A DNA stretch of 64,000 bases from the NCBI RefSeq assembly GCF_027923225.1, contig NZ_BSDI01000049.1, positions 1 through 64,000 on the forward strand, given 5' to 3'. The stretch comes from Phytohabitans aurantiacus. Lineage in GTDB: Bacteria; Actinomycetota; Actinomycetes; Mycobacteriales; Micromonosporaceae. The notes under the pieces were generated by a model, which was not told where the DNA came from, ran no database searches, and saw nothing but the letters and a program-made list of their open reading frames with translations. Below, in pieces: positions 24,731 to 33,288 of this stretch (position 1 is its first letter; the number at the start of each line of letters is the position of its first letter). Position numbers and translations under genes: made by a program.

Positions 24731-26002
24731 TCACCGCTCCTCGAGCCGCAGCAGCGCGGCGGTGGTGCTGTCCCACCAAGCGTTCATGTCGGGGACGGCG
24801 GTGAAGATGGATGTGTTGAGGTCGTGGCGGTGGCAGGTCAGGGACCCGGAGGGCTGTCCCCGGTGAATGCCGTAGGCCCAGTTCTCGCCATAGCTGGTGA
24901 TGTAGAACCAGCCGCCGCCGCTATCGCCGGGACAGGCGTCGAAGTACACCTCGGGCATCCCGCGAGCACCGAAGGCGGTCCGGATGCCCCCGCAGTTTTC
25001 GACGCCGCTGTGCCACGCCGACAGGCAGACGACGTCTCCAGCCTGGATCGTGCCGCGCGCTGTTATCGAATAGTGCAGTGGTGCCGGGACGTTGGGCCGC
25101 CAGAAGTCATACAGATACCCGCCGGTCTGCCATACCGGGTTGGATACCTGGATGCGCGCAATGTCGATGTTGCCGCTGTCGCGTCCCGCCTGGATAAGTC
25201 CGATGGGTTCCGCGCTGTGGCCCCACTGGGCGAACTCGCCGCTCTCCGTGCCGCAGTGCCCGGCCGTGACCGCCCAGCGGCTGCCGTCGCCGGCACGGGC
25301 CGTGAAGCCGAGCGAACATATGCCGGTCCTGTTCGGACCGTGCCACAACACGATCCCGCTGCGCAGCGGGGTGGTGCAGGCCAGCCGGCTAGCACACTCA
25401 GGCGTCGAGGAACGGGCATCGCCCTCCTTGAGCACGATGACGGAGGACAGCGTCGACCGGGTGTTCTCGAACCGGGCGAGGTCCGCGGCCGGCAGGGTCA
25501 CGGTGACCTTGTTGGCTACCGCATCGGGCGCGGCGGTGTCGATAGCGGCACGACCGAATACAGGATGTTTGCCGGCGTTGATGTCGGCGGCGATGACCTG
25601 TAGCTGGGTGAGGCTGTAGGTGACCTGGTGGGCGGCGATCGTCAGGCCCGCGTCCGCACCGAGCTTTCCGGCCCGGGTCGCGGCCGCGGCGCCGACGGTG
25701 TTGATGTGCTGGGTATCGGTGAGCGGGTCGTACCAGGAACCGCCGAACCCGGTCGGATCCTGGCTCTGGAGCCGTTCCAGCAGGCGGATCCGGTGCTCCT
25801 GGCCCAGCGCGGAACGCAGGGCCTGCTCCCTGGTCAGGGTCGGATAGGTACGCAGGTAGCCGTTGACCACCGCGTCGAACTGCGGCACTCGCGCGGATAC
25901 CCGGTCGGCGGCTACCGGGCTCGCCAGCGAGGCGGCAGGTGTGCTGCCCACGGCGAACAGGCAGAGCAGGGTCACGGAGGAGATCAGAGCTTTTCTTCGC
26001 AC
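24731..26002 (-). CDS. Secreted trypsin-like serine protease (S1 fold)
   Basis: This protein is about 423 aa from the GTG at 26002, behind GGGAG; an ATG at 26014 is also possible. A signal peptide (RRKALISSVTLLCLFAVG) is followed by a pro-region of about 180 residues and a chymotrypsin-fold domain. The triad is seen as AVTAGHC (His, near residue 249), NIDIARIQ (Asp, near 279) and ACPGDSGGGWF (Ser, near 359). Paired cysteines suggest disulfides. It is divergent from a large AfsR-type regulator that may control it. Confidence 0.88.
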   Translation of the reverse strand: MRRKALISSVTLLCLFAVGSTPAASLASPVAADRVSARVPQFDAVVNGYLRTYPTLTREQALRSALGQEHRIRLLERLQSQDPTGFGGSWYDPLTDTQHINTVGAAAATRAGKLGADAGLTIAAHQVTYSLTQLQVIAADINAGKHPVFGRAAIDTAAPDAVANKVTVTLPAADLARFENTRSTLSSVIVLKEGDARSSTPECASRLACTTPLRSGIVLWHGPNRTGICSLGFTARAGDGSRWAVTAGHCGTESGEFAQWGHSAEPIGLIQAGRDSGNIDIARIQVSNPVWQTGGYLYDFWRPNVPAPLHYSITARGTIQAGDVVCLSAWHSGVENCGGIRTAFGARGMPEVYFDACPGDSGGGWFYITSYGENWAYGIHRGQPSGSLTCHRHDLNTSIFTAVPDMNAWWDSTTAALLRLEER

Positions 26003-26014
26003 GGGTTCTCCCAT

Positions 26015-26031
26015 CCTGAATGGCTTTCAGG
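26015..26031. promoter_or_regulatory. Small inverted repeat next to the protease start
   Basis: CCTGAA and TTCAGG flank a 5-bp spacer immediately upstream of the protease ATG at 26014. It could be an operator or a leader hairpin in the 120-bp region shared with the divergent AfsR-type gene. Evidence is position and symmetry only. Confidence 0.35.
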
Positions 26032-26134
26032 CAGCCACTCATGGCGCGAGTCAAGCAGCCCGCTACTTCGTATCGACTTCGTGCCGTATGGGCGGTACTA
26101 CGATTGGCGGCAACAATCCGGCCGCGGGGGATAG

Positions 26135-28951
26135 ATGTTGCCGAAACTCGAATTTGGGGTGCTCGGAACGCTTCAGTCATATATCGACGACCGCCCCGTG
26201 CAGATCAGCGCGCCGAAACACCGGATCGTCCTCGCGCGTCTCCTGGTCGACGCGGGCCGGATCGTGTCCCTGGAGGCCCTTGCCCAGGCCGTGTGGGACG
26301 CGGAGCCGCCAGCCGATCCCCGTCGCGCGATCCAGTTGTACGTCACCAGACTGCGGGCGCAGCTGCAGCACGGCGGCGCCGGCCAGCTGATTCACACGCA
26401 CAGCAACGCCTACTCGATCGACGTGAAGCCGCACCAGCTCGATCTGGGGCGCTTCGTCTCCCTGCGGGAGGAGGCGCGGCGCGCGGCGGCCGAAGGCGAC
26501 CTCGAGCGGGAGGCGAAGGCGCTCGAAAGAGCGTTGGCGCAGTGGCGCGGCGCCCCGCTCGCCGACATCCCATCGGAGTCACTCCACCGCGAAACGGTGC
26601 CGCACCTGCGAGAGCTGTGGCTGGAGGCACTCGACCGCCGCATCGTCGTCGACCAGCGGCGCGGAAAGCATGCCGACCTGATCAGCGAACTGGTCGACGT
26701 CACCGCGAAGCATCCCACTCAGGAGCGTTTCTGGGCGCGCCTGATGTCGTCCCTACAGGCCACCGGCCGGCGTGCCGACGCGCTCGACGCGTACCACACT
26801 CTTCGCCGTGTGCTGTCCGAGCAGTTGGGCATCGACCCCAGCGATGAACTGCAGTCGCTGCACGCGTCGATCCTGCTGGACGCGGCGCCTTCCGCCTCCG
26901 GGTCCACCGCGGGCGCGCTCGTCGTGCCGCGGCAACTGCCGCCCGGCGTGACGCCGTTCGTCGGCCGCGAGGCAGAGCTGGCGCGGCTCGACGCGCTGCT
27001 GCTGGAGCGAGACCGCGACCGCCACGCCCCGGTCGTCGTCACGGTCAGCGGCACACCCGGCGTGGGAAAGACCGCCCTCGTCACCCATTGGGCCCGTCGC
27101 GTGGCGGACGGGTTTCCCGACGGGCAGCTGTGGATCAACCTGCACGGGTACGACCGCGGGCAGGCGCTGCCGCCGGAGCAGGTACTGACACGGTTTCTGC
27201 GTGCGCTGGGCCTGCCGGAGGGCCGCATCCCGGCCGGCACAGACGGCCTGGTCGACCTGTACCGCTCCATCATGGACGGACGGCGGATGCTGCTGGTGTT
27301 CGACAACGCCCGCGACGCCGAGCAGGTATCCCCGCTGCTGCCCGGCGCCGGTGGCTGTCTCGTACTCGTCACGAGCCGGCGACCGCTCACCGGCGTGGTC
27401 GCGAGCACCGGCGCGGATCCGATCATCCTCGACCTGATGTCCACACAGGACGCTCGCCAGCTGCTGGAACGGCGGCTGGGTGACGGCGTCGACGCCGAGA
27501 GCGCGGCTGTCGACGAGGTGGTCCGCCGGTGTGCCCGCCTGCCGCTGGCGCTCGCGGTCGTGGCCGCCCGCGTCGCCACGCATCCCCAGTTCAGCATCCG
27601 GTCGATCGCCGCCGAGCTCGCGTCCGCCGAGGGACCGTTGACCGCCCTCGCCGCCACCGATCCCGTGGTGGACATACCCGTCGTGTTCTCGTGGTCCTAC
27701 GACGCGCTCACCGTCGACGCCGCCCGCCTGTTTCGCCTCCTGGCCCTGCACCCGGGCCCGGACATCACCCCGGCAGCGGCGGCGAGCCTGGCCGGTACGT
27801 CCCCGGAGTCGGCCAAGGTGCTGCTGCGCGAGCTGGGCGACGCGTACCTGGTCACCGAGCAGGTGCCGGGGCGCTTCGGCTTTCACGACCTGCTCCGCGA
27901 CTACGCGCATCGCCTCACGAACAGCCAGGACAGCCGGGAGGAGCGGCTGGCGTCGCGGGACCGGTGTCTGGACCACTATCTCGTCACCGCCCGAACGGCC
28001 GCGGAGCTCGTACACCCCTGGCAGCTGCCGGCCTTCGGCTCACCGTCGACGGACGTGGTGGCCGAGGATCTGCGCGACTACGAGCAGGCGCTGGCCTGGT
28101 TCCGCGCCGAGCGCCACGTCCTTTCGGCGGTCATCCAACAGGCCGCGGACTCCTGCCGGCCGGACCGCTCGTGGCAGATCGCGGCGAGCCTCGTCGAGTA
28201 CTTCTATCGCGAGGGGTACTGGCACGACTGGGTGCGGACGTCGTCGTTCGCGCTCGACCAGGCGATCCAGCACGGCGACCGGCTCGAGCAGGCGCGCGCC
28301 CACCGTTCGCTGGCCCGCGTGCACGCCCGCCTCGGGCACGCCGAAACCGCGCTCGAACACAGCGACCTCGGCATCAGGCTCCTGGAGGAGATCGACGACC
28401 GGGTCGAGCTGGCGCACGCGCTGAGCGTGGGCGGCATCGTGCTGTCCAGCGGCGGCCGCCAGCGGGAGGCGTTGGCACGGTTCCAACGAGGCTTCGACCT
28501 GTACGGCGAGGTCGGCGGCGTCGAAGACGAGGCGGTGACCATCGCGCGCGCCACCACGCTGAACGGGATCGGCTGGGTGCACGCCCTGCTCGGCGACTAC
28601 GAGAGGTCGCTGGCCTGCTGCGAGGAGGCGCTGTCCACGCTGATCGAGCGCGGCGACCCGTTCGGGCAGGCCGCCACCTGGGACAGCATCGGTTACGCCC
28701 ACCACCATCTCGGGCGCTACGAACAGGCGATCGGCTGCTACCGCACCGCCCTCGACCTGGCTCGCCGGCTCGGTGCCCGGCACATGGAGGCCGACTTCCT
28801 CACCCACCTCGCCGAGTCCTACGACCAGTCGGCCGATCGCCGGGCGGCGGACCTGGCCTGGAAGCAGGCACTCGCCGTCTTCACCGAGCTGGGCCACCGC
28901 GACGCCCACCGCGTCCGATCCCTACTGCGCGAGCGGCGCACGAAAACCTAG
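26135..28951 (+). CDS. Full-length AfsR/SARP-type regulator (winged helix-BTAD-NB-ARC-TPR)
   Basis: This 938-aa multidomain regulator has a SARP winged helix at residues 1-95 (LEFGVLGTLQSY, IQLYVTRLRAQLQ), a complete BTAD at about 100-245 (FWARLMSSLQATGRRADALDAYHTLRRVLSEQLGID), and NB-ARC with P-loop GTPGVGKT near residue 306 and FDNARDAEQVSPLLPG. TPRs run from about 650 to the end (GWVHALLGDYERSLACCEEAL, GYAHHHLGRYEQAIGCYRTAL). It starts at an ATG behind GGGGGA. Such proteins activate genes for metabolites or exoenzymes; the divergent secreted protease is a natural candidate target. Confidence 0.93.
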   Translation: MLPKLEFGVLGTLQSYIDDRPVQISAPKHRIVLARLLVDAGRIVSLEALAQAVWDAEPPADPRRAIQLYVTRLRAQLQHGGAGQLIHTHSNAYSIDVKPHQLDLGRFVSLREEARRAAAEGDLEREAKALERALAQWRGAPLADIPSESLHRETVPHLRELWLEALDRRIVVDQRRGKHADLISELVDVTAKHPTQERFWARLMSSLQATGRRADALDAYHTLRRVLSEQLGIDPSDELQSLHASILLDAAPSASGSTAGALVVPRQLPPGVTPFVGREAELARLDALLLERDRDRHAPVVVTVSGTPGVGKTALVTHWARRVADGFPDGQLWINLHGYDRGQALPPEQVLTRFLRALGLPEGRIPAGTDGLVDLYRSIMDGRRMLLVFDNARDAEQVSPLLPGAGGCLVLVTSRRPLTGVVASTGADPIILDLMSTQDARQLLERRLGDGVDAESAAVDEVVRRCARLPLALAVVAARVATHPQFSIRSIAAELASAEGPLTALAATDPVVDIPVVFSWSYDALTVDAARLFRLLALHPGPDITPAAAASLAGTSPESAKVLLRELGDAYLVTEQVPGRFGFHDLLRDYAHRLTNSQDSREERLASRDRCLDHYLVTARTAAELVHPWQLPAFGSPSTDVVAEDLRDYEQALAWFRAERHVLSAVIQQAADSCRPDRSWQIAASLVEYFYREGYWHDWVRTSSFALDQAIQHGDRLEQARAHRSLARVHARLGHAETALEHSDLGIRLLEEIDDRVELAHALSVGGIVLSSGGRQREALARFQRGFDLYGEVGGVEDEAVTIARATTLNGIGWVHALLGDYERSLACCEEALSTLIERGDPFGQAATWDSIGYAHHHLGRYEQAIGCYRTALDLARRLGARHMEADFLTHLAESYDQSADRRAADLAWKQALAVFTELGHRDAHRVRSLLRERRTKT

Positions 28952-29268
28952 CCAGCGGGTGCGGCCAGGCGGTCGGCGAGTCGGCAGATCGCGGCCACCG
29001 TCAGCGAGCGCGCCGGGTGTCCACCGGCGGCGATAGCGTGCTCGTCGTCGCTGTCGACGGTCAGAAACCGCCGCGCGTACCAGGTGAGCCCGGCCAGGTC
29101 GACGCCGCCGGTCGACTCGCGACCGTCCACAGTGGGGAGTTCACTGAGGATCGTGGCGATGCTGTCGGCGTACAGGTTCACGGCCCTGTCGAGCACCGGA
29201 TCGGCGGCCGCCAGGGTCAGCATGCGCTGTCCCAGCTCCGTCCGTAGCCGTTCGATGGCGTCCACCAC
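28948..29268 (-). CDS. Small hypothetical protein (106 aa)
   Basis: This protein starts at a GTG at 29268 and overlaps the AfsR-type stop by 4 bp, tail to tail. It is helical and acidic (DAIERLRTELGQRMLTLA, AVNLYADSIATILSELP) with no recognised domain. Codon use looks like a real gene. A perfect 12-bp palindrome lies 30 bp upstream of its start. Confidence 0.6.
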   Translation of the reverse strand: MVDAIERLRTELGQRMLTLAAADPVLDRAVNLYADSIATILSELPTVDGRESTGGVDLAGLTWYARRFLTVDSDDEHAIAAGGHPARSLTVAAICRLADRLAAPAG

Positions 29269-29298
29269 ACACCCCGCATCCCAAACCTACCGGCAATT

Positions 29299-29310
29299 CG
29301 GATATATCCG
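29299..29310. promoter_or_regulatory. 12-bp perfect palindrome, candidate operator
   Basis: CGGATATATCCG is a perfect palindrome 30 bp upstream of the 106-aa gene (minus strand) and 210 bp upstream of cbiM. Its AT-rich centre stands out from the surroundings. No binding protein can be named. Confidence 0.4.
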
Positions 29311-29410
29311 CCGAGTCACCCGATAAAGGTCGCAAAGACTACGGTACGTGACAGCCACCGGTCGCGATATCCACCCCGCAGCCGGCACCCTTCCGCCAAC
29401 CGGTACGAAT

Positions 29411-29428
29411 ACTGATCCGCCAATCAGT
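29411..29428. promoter_or_regulatory. Inverted repeat ACTGAT-N6-ATCAGT upstream of cbiM
   Basis: An 18-bp inverted repeat with 6-bp arms lies 91 bp upstream of the cbiM start, in a gap that has no recognisable cobalamin riboswitch. It is a candidate operator for the cobalt transporter operon. Confidence 0.4.
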
Positions 29429-29519
29429 CGATGCGAACGGAGACCGCACCGGGCCCTCTTGCCACCACTATGCATCTGCCCGGCAGACCCAATATGCTGG
29501 CCCGATGGAGACAGTGGCG

Positions 29520-30221
29520 ATGCACATCGCCAACGGCATCGTCAACGCGCAGGTGTCAGCGGTGTTCGCGGTGTTCGCCGTGGTCGCGCTGGCGCTGTGC
29601 GTGGCGCGCGGCCGGGCCGATCTCGACGACCGGTTGGCGCCGATGGCGGGGCTGGTGGCGGCGTTCATATTCGCGGTGCAGATGCTCAACTTCCAGGTGC
29701 TGCCGGGCGTGTCCGGGCACCTGCTGGGCGGCACCCTCGCGGTGATGCTGGTGGGCCCGTGGGTGGGCGCGCTATGCGTGTCGACGGTGCTGATCATCCA
29801 GTGCCTGCTGTTCGCCGACGGCGGGCTGACGGCGCTGGGGCTCAACATCACCAACATGGCGGTCATCGGGACGGCGGCCGGATACCTGCTGGTGGCGGGC
29901 CTGCTTCGAGTGCTGCCGAAGACGCCGACAGGGCTGGCGGTCACCGGGTTCATCGCCTCGGTGATCGGCGTCGTGATCGCCTCGCAGGGCTTCGTGCTGC
30001 AGTACTGGCTGGGCGGCACGACCGACCTGTCGCTGCCCGCGATCGCCGGCACGATGGCCGGCGTACACACGCTGATCGGCGTCGGCGAGGGCCTGATCAC
30101 CGCGACGACGGTGGCGACCGTGGCGCGGGTCCGCCCCGACCTGGTGTACGCGCTGCGTCGCTTCCGCACCCGACCCGGCTCGACCGCGGGCGCGACGCCG
30201 TCGCTGAGGAGTGCCGCGTGA
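29520..30221 (+). CDS. cbiM: Cobalt ECF transporter substrate-binding subunit CbiM
   Basis: This 233-aa membrane protein is the metal-specific S subunit of a CbiMNQO importer. I chose the ATG at 29520 because CbiM proteins bind metal with the N-terminal Met-His, and this start gives MHIANG; an ATG at 29505 would add five residues and displace that site. Further conserved parts are GVSGHLLGGTLAVMLVGPWVGAL and TNMAVIGTAAGY, and MAGVHTLIGVGEGLIT. It overlaps the next gene by 4 bp. Confidence 0.93.
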   Translation: MHIANGIVNAQVSAVFAVFAVVALALCVARGRADLDDRLAPMAGLVAAFIFAVQMLNFQVLPGVSGHLLGGTLAVMLVGPWVGALCVSTVLIIQCLLFADGGLTALGLNITNMAVIGTAAGYLLVAGLLRVLPKTPTGLAVTGFIASVIGVVIASQGFVLQYWLGGTTDLSLPAIAGTMAGVHTLIGVGEGLITATTVATVARVRPDLVYALRRFRTRPGSTAGATPSLRSAA

Positions 30222-30592
30222 AGCGACGGACCTGGCTGTTCATCGGAGCGGGGCTGCTCGTGGCGCTGGTGCTGGCCGGCGTGGTCAGCAACTTCGCCTC
30301 CGGCAGCCCCGACGGGCTCGACTACACCGCCCGCGACGGGTGCACCACCAACGCCGAGGGCGAGATCACCGGCGGCACGTGCATGGCGCGGGAGGAGAAG
30401 GACCACGAGACGGCCGACAGCCCGCTGGCCGACTACGGGATCAAGGGCATCGACAACGAGTACCTGGCCACCGGCTTGTCCGGCGCGCTCGGTGTACTGA
30501 TCACGTTCGGCATCGGCGCGGGCGTGTTCTGGCTGGTACGCCGCCGGAGCCCCGACCGCGCCGACAGCGAAAAGGGCACGGGGAACGACTGA
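30218..30592 (+). CDS. PDGLE-domain CbiN-like subunit of the cobalt transporter
   Basis: This 124-aa protein starts at a GTG at 30218 with GAGGAG 7 nt upstream, overlapping the cbiM stop. It has two membrane helices (WLFIGAGLLVALVLAGVV and a second near the C-terminus) enclosing an external loop that begins SPDGLDYTARDG, the PDGLE-type motif. In cobalt ECF systems this small protein assists metal loading of CbiM. The stop overlaps the cbiQ ATG by one base. Confidence 0.88.
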   Translation: MKRRTWLFIGAGLLVALVLAGVVSNFASGSPDGLDYTARDGCTTNAEGEITGGTCMAREEKDHETADSPLADYGIKGIDNEYLATGLSGALGVLITFGIGAGVFWLVRRRSPDRADSEKGTGND

Positions 30593-31353
30593 TGGGCGCG
30601 GGTCACGCCCATCCGCTGCACCTCGACCACGACAGCCTGGTGCACCGGCTGCCGCCACAGGTGAAAATCGCGGCGGTACTGCTGTACACGATCATCGTGG
30701 TCGTGACACCGCGCGATGAGTTCCTGGCGTTCGCCGGCTACGCCCTGCTCATCGTGGTCGTGACCGCGATCGCCCGCGTGCCGGCTGGCTGGCTCGCCAA
30801 GCGAGCCACGATCGAGCTGCCGTTCGTACTGCTGGCGGTGGCCCTGCCCTTCGCCGGGCACGGCGAGCGGGTCACCTGGTTGGGCATGTCGCTGTCGGTC
30901 GACGGCCTGTACGGGGCGTGGAACATCTTCGCCAAGGGCACCCTCGGCGTGCTGGCCTCGCTCCTGCTGGCCGCGACCACCACCGCGCGTGACCTGCTGC
31001 TGGGTCTGGACCGGTTGCGCTGCCCCCGCGTGTTCACCCAGATCGCGACGTTCATGCTGAGGTACATGGACATCCTCGCCGAAGACGCCCGGCGCATGCG
31101 CGTCGCCCGGCTCTCCCGCGGCTACGACCCGCGGTTCCTGTGGCAGGTCAAGGCGTTCGCGGTCAGCGTCGGCGCGCTGTTCCTGCGGGCGTTCGAGCGC
31201 GGCGAGCGGGTCTACCTGGCGATGCTGTCGCGCGGCTACACCGGACGGCTGCCGGCGGCCGAGGGCGGCGGCGCCACCACCGCGCAGTGGGCCACCTCGG
31301 CGGCGCTGCCGATCGCGGCGGCGTGCATCGGCGTGGCGGCGGTGCTGCGATGA
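30592..31353 (+). CDS. cbiQ: Cobalt ECF transporter transmembrane coupling subunit CbiQ
   Basis: This 253-aa T component has several membrane helices and the two coupling-helix signatures ARLSRGYDPR and AMLSRGYTGR, which transmit ATP hydrolysis to the S subunit. The opening HPLHLDHDSLVHRLPPQVKI is typical of CbiQ. It is translationally coupled on both sides (TGATG upstream, ATGA downstream). Confidence 0.93.
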   Translation: MGAGHAHPLHLDHDSLVHRLPPQVKIAAVLLYTIIVVVTPRDEFLAFAGYALLIVVVTAIARVPAGWLAKRATIELPFVLLAVALPFAGHGERVTWLGMSLSVDGLYGAWNIFAKGTLGVLASLLLAATTTARDLLLGLDRLRCPRVFTQIATFMLRYMDILAEDARRMRVARLSRGYDPRFLWQVKAFAVSVGALFLRAFERGERVYLAMLSRGYTGRLPAAEGGGATTAQWATSAALPIAAACIGVAAVLR

Positions 31354-32114
31354 ACCCGTCCCTGGACCTGCGCGGCGTGCACTACGACTACCCCGACGGC
31401 TCCACCGCGCTGCGGGGCGTCGACCTGACGGTCGCGGCCGGCGAGCGGGTGGCCCTGCTCGGCCCGAACGGCGCCGGCAAGACCACGCTCGTGCTGCACC
31501 TCAACGGCATCCTGCACGGCGGCGCCGGCCAGGTCACGGTCGGCGGGCTCGACGTCGACCCCGCCGACCGCGCCCGGCTGATGGAGATCCGCCGCCGGGT
31601 CGGGATCGTCTTCCAGGACCCCGACGACCAGCTGTTCATGCCCACCGTCGCCGAAGACGTCGCCTTCGGCCCGGCCAACCTCGGCCTGCGCGGCGACGAG
31701 CTGGCGCAGCGGGTCGACGAGGCCCTCGCCGCCGTGAAGATGTCCGAGTTCCGCGGCCAGACCCCGCACCACCTGTCGTTCGGGCAGCGGCGGCGGGTCG
31801 CGGTCGCCACCGTGCTGGCGATGCGGCCGGAGATCCTCGTCCTCGACGAGCCCTCGTCCAATCTCGACCCCGCCAGCCGGCGCGAGCTGTCCGAGATCCT
31901 GCGCACGCTGCCGGTCACCCTGCTGATGGTCACGCACGACCTGCCGTACGCCTTGGAACTGTGTCCGCGCGCGGTCATCCTCGACGCCGGGCGGATCGTC
32001 GCCGACGGCGCCACCATCGACGTGCTGGCCGACGAAGACCTGCTGCGCGGCCACCGGCTGGAGCTGCCCTACGGCTTCGACCCGCGCCTCGCGGCGACGC
32101 AGCTCGGCATCTGA
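31350..32114 (+). CDS. cbiO: Cobalt ECF transporter ATPase CbiO
   Basis: This 254-aa ABC ATPase has Walker A GPNGAGKTT, Q-loop VFQDPDDQLF, signature LSFGQRRRVAVA (an SFGQ variant), Walker B ILVLDEPSSNLD and the switch His in MVTHD. It powers the CbiMNQ complex. It is the last gene of the operon and is followed by a short hairpin. Cobalt supply links functionally to the B12-riboswitch-controlled nrdAB 5 kb upstream. Confidence 0.94.
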   Translation: MNPSLDLRGVHYDYPDGSTALRGVDLTVAAGERVALLGPNGAGKTTLVLHLNGILHGGAGQVTVGGLDVDPADRARLMEIRRRVGIVFQDPDDQLFMPTVAEDVAFGPANLGLRGDELAQRVDEALAAVKMSEFRGQTPHHLSFGQRRRVAVATVLAMRPEILVLDEPSSNLDPASRRELSEILRTLPVTLLMVTHDLPYALELCPRAVILDAGRIVADGATIDVLADEDLLRGHRLELPYGFDPRLAATQLGI

Positions 32115-32128
32115 CCCAGGCGGGCGTG

Positions 32129-32143
32129 GCCGTGGTACGGCCG
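32129..32143. terminator. Short hairpin between convergent cbiO and the 32149 gene
   Basis: GGCCGT and ACGGCC pair around a 3-nt loop in the 34-bp gap between two convergent genes. There is no T-tract. It is a plausible bidirectional terminator. Confidence 0.45.
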
Positions 32144-32148
32144 TGGCC

Positions 32149-33234
32149 CTACGATTCGGACAGGAAGCGCAGCGCGTCGTCGCGGTACGGCGCGACCTTG
32201 TGCGGGGCGAGCACGCCGACGCCGTAGTGGGTGTACGGCACCTCGCTGTAGTGCGGGACCCGCGTGGCGGAGCCGTAGCGCGCGGTGAAGTCACCGAGCG
32301 GGTTGTCGGCCCACACGACGTTGGTGTGCACCGGGTGGGCACCGTCGTCGAAGACCGGGGCGAGCGGTTCGAAGCCCGCCCGCACGCAGGCGCGGGCGTT
32401 GAGGGCGTTGGCTTCGCCCATGACCAGCGCGTCCGGCCCGTGGCGGTCGACGACCAGCGCGTTGGCGAGAAGCATCAGCACCGAGGCCACGCTCAGGTCG
32501 AGGATGGGCGCGAGCTGCCTGCGGTCGATGATGGTGTACGTGGGTTCCAGTCCCCACGGCCAGACCGCCATCACGAACACGCACATCAACCGCCCGTCGG
32601 GATTGTTCATCCCGAACACGTAGTGTCCACCGGGCGCGTACCCGTGGCCTTGCGCCATCGCGCGCGCGGTCGCACCGTCCACATAGAAGAAATGCGTCAA
32701 CAGCCGCACGAACAACTCGACGTCGATCGCGCCGAACCCCCAGTCTCCGATCGGGTCGTTGCACACCAGGCGCAGCCCGTGCTCCCCCGCGCGGCTCAGC
32801 ATCGCGCGGGCCTGCTCGTGGAAGGTGGGATCCAGCTCGCGCTGGTGGGCCCGCGCGTCCTGGATCTGGCGCAAGACGTCGTCACGGACGTGGCGCGGCG
32901 GCAGGCGGTCCGGAAGGTTCCGGGCGACCCACAGGCAGGTCAGGCGCCGCCCGTCGACCACCGTGGGCGCCTGGCTGACCTCGATCGCGGTGTCGAAGGC
33001 GAGCACGTCGGCCGCGTCGCGGGGCGACACCGCGCCCTCGACGAGGCCGCGCAGCGACCATCTGCTGCCGCCGGCGCCCCTCGTGTACGCCTCCAGCACC
33101 CCGCAGGTGCGCAGGTACGTCTCCGGGGAGACCGGCCGCGTCAGGTAGGAACGGGTGCGCCCCATGGCATCGACAGCATGGCGCTGGAGGTATAGGGCAC
33201 GCATCTGCGGAAGACTAGAGTCAACAGCTGTCAC
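32149..33234 (-). CDS. Hypothetical protein, possibly GNAT-like
   Basis: This protein is about 361 aa from the GTG at 33234, preceded by AAAGGG; an ATG at 33204 is the alternative. Blocks include LTCLWVARNLPDRLPPRHVRDDVL, GHYVFGMNNPDGRLMCVFVMAVWPWG and MGEANALNARACVRAGFEPLAP. The last block resembles the acetyl-CoA-binding end of a GNAT fold, where NxxA(R)xxxxxxGF is common. There is no signal peptide. The function is not established. Confidence 0.6.
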   Translation of the reverse strand: MTAVDSSLPQMRALYLQRHAVDAMGRTRSYLTRPVSPETYLRTCGVLEAYTRGAGGSRWSLRGLVEGAVSPRDAADVLAFDTAIEVSQAPTVVDGRRLTCLWVARNLPDRLPPRHVRDDVLRQIQDARAHQRELDPTFHEQARAMLSRAGEHGLRLVCNDPIGDWGFGAIDVELFVRLLTHFFYVDGATARAMAQGHGYAPGGHYVFGMNNPDGRLMCVFVMAVWPWGLEPTYTIIDRRQLAPILDLSVASVLMLLANALVVDRHGPDALVMGEANALNARACVRAGFEPLAPVFDDGAHPVHTNVVWADNPLGDFTARYGSATRVPHYSEVPYTHYGVGVLAPHKVAPYRDDALRFLSES

Positions 33235-33288
33235 AACCCTTTCGCGGTAGTGCCAGCATTCCGGCTTGAGTCCTACGGGGGATTTGTC

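Noticed and set aside
29269..29519. Cobalamin or NiCo riboswitch in front of cbiM
   Set aside because: No B12-box or conserved aptamer core could be found in this 251-bp gap, in contrast to the clear one before nrdA.
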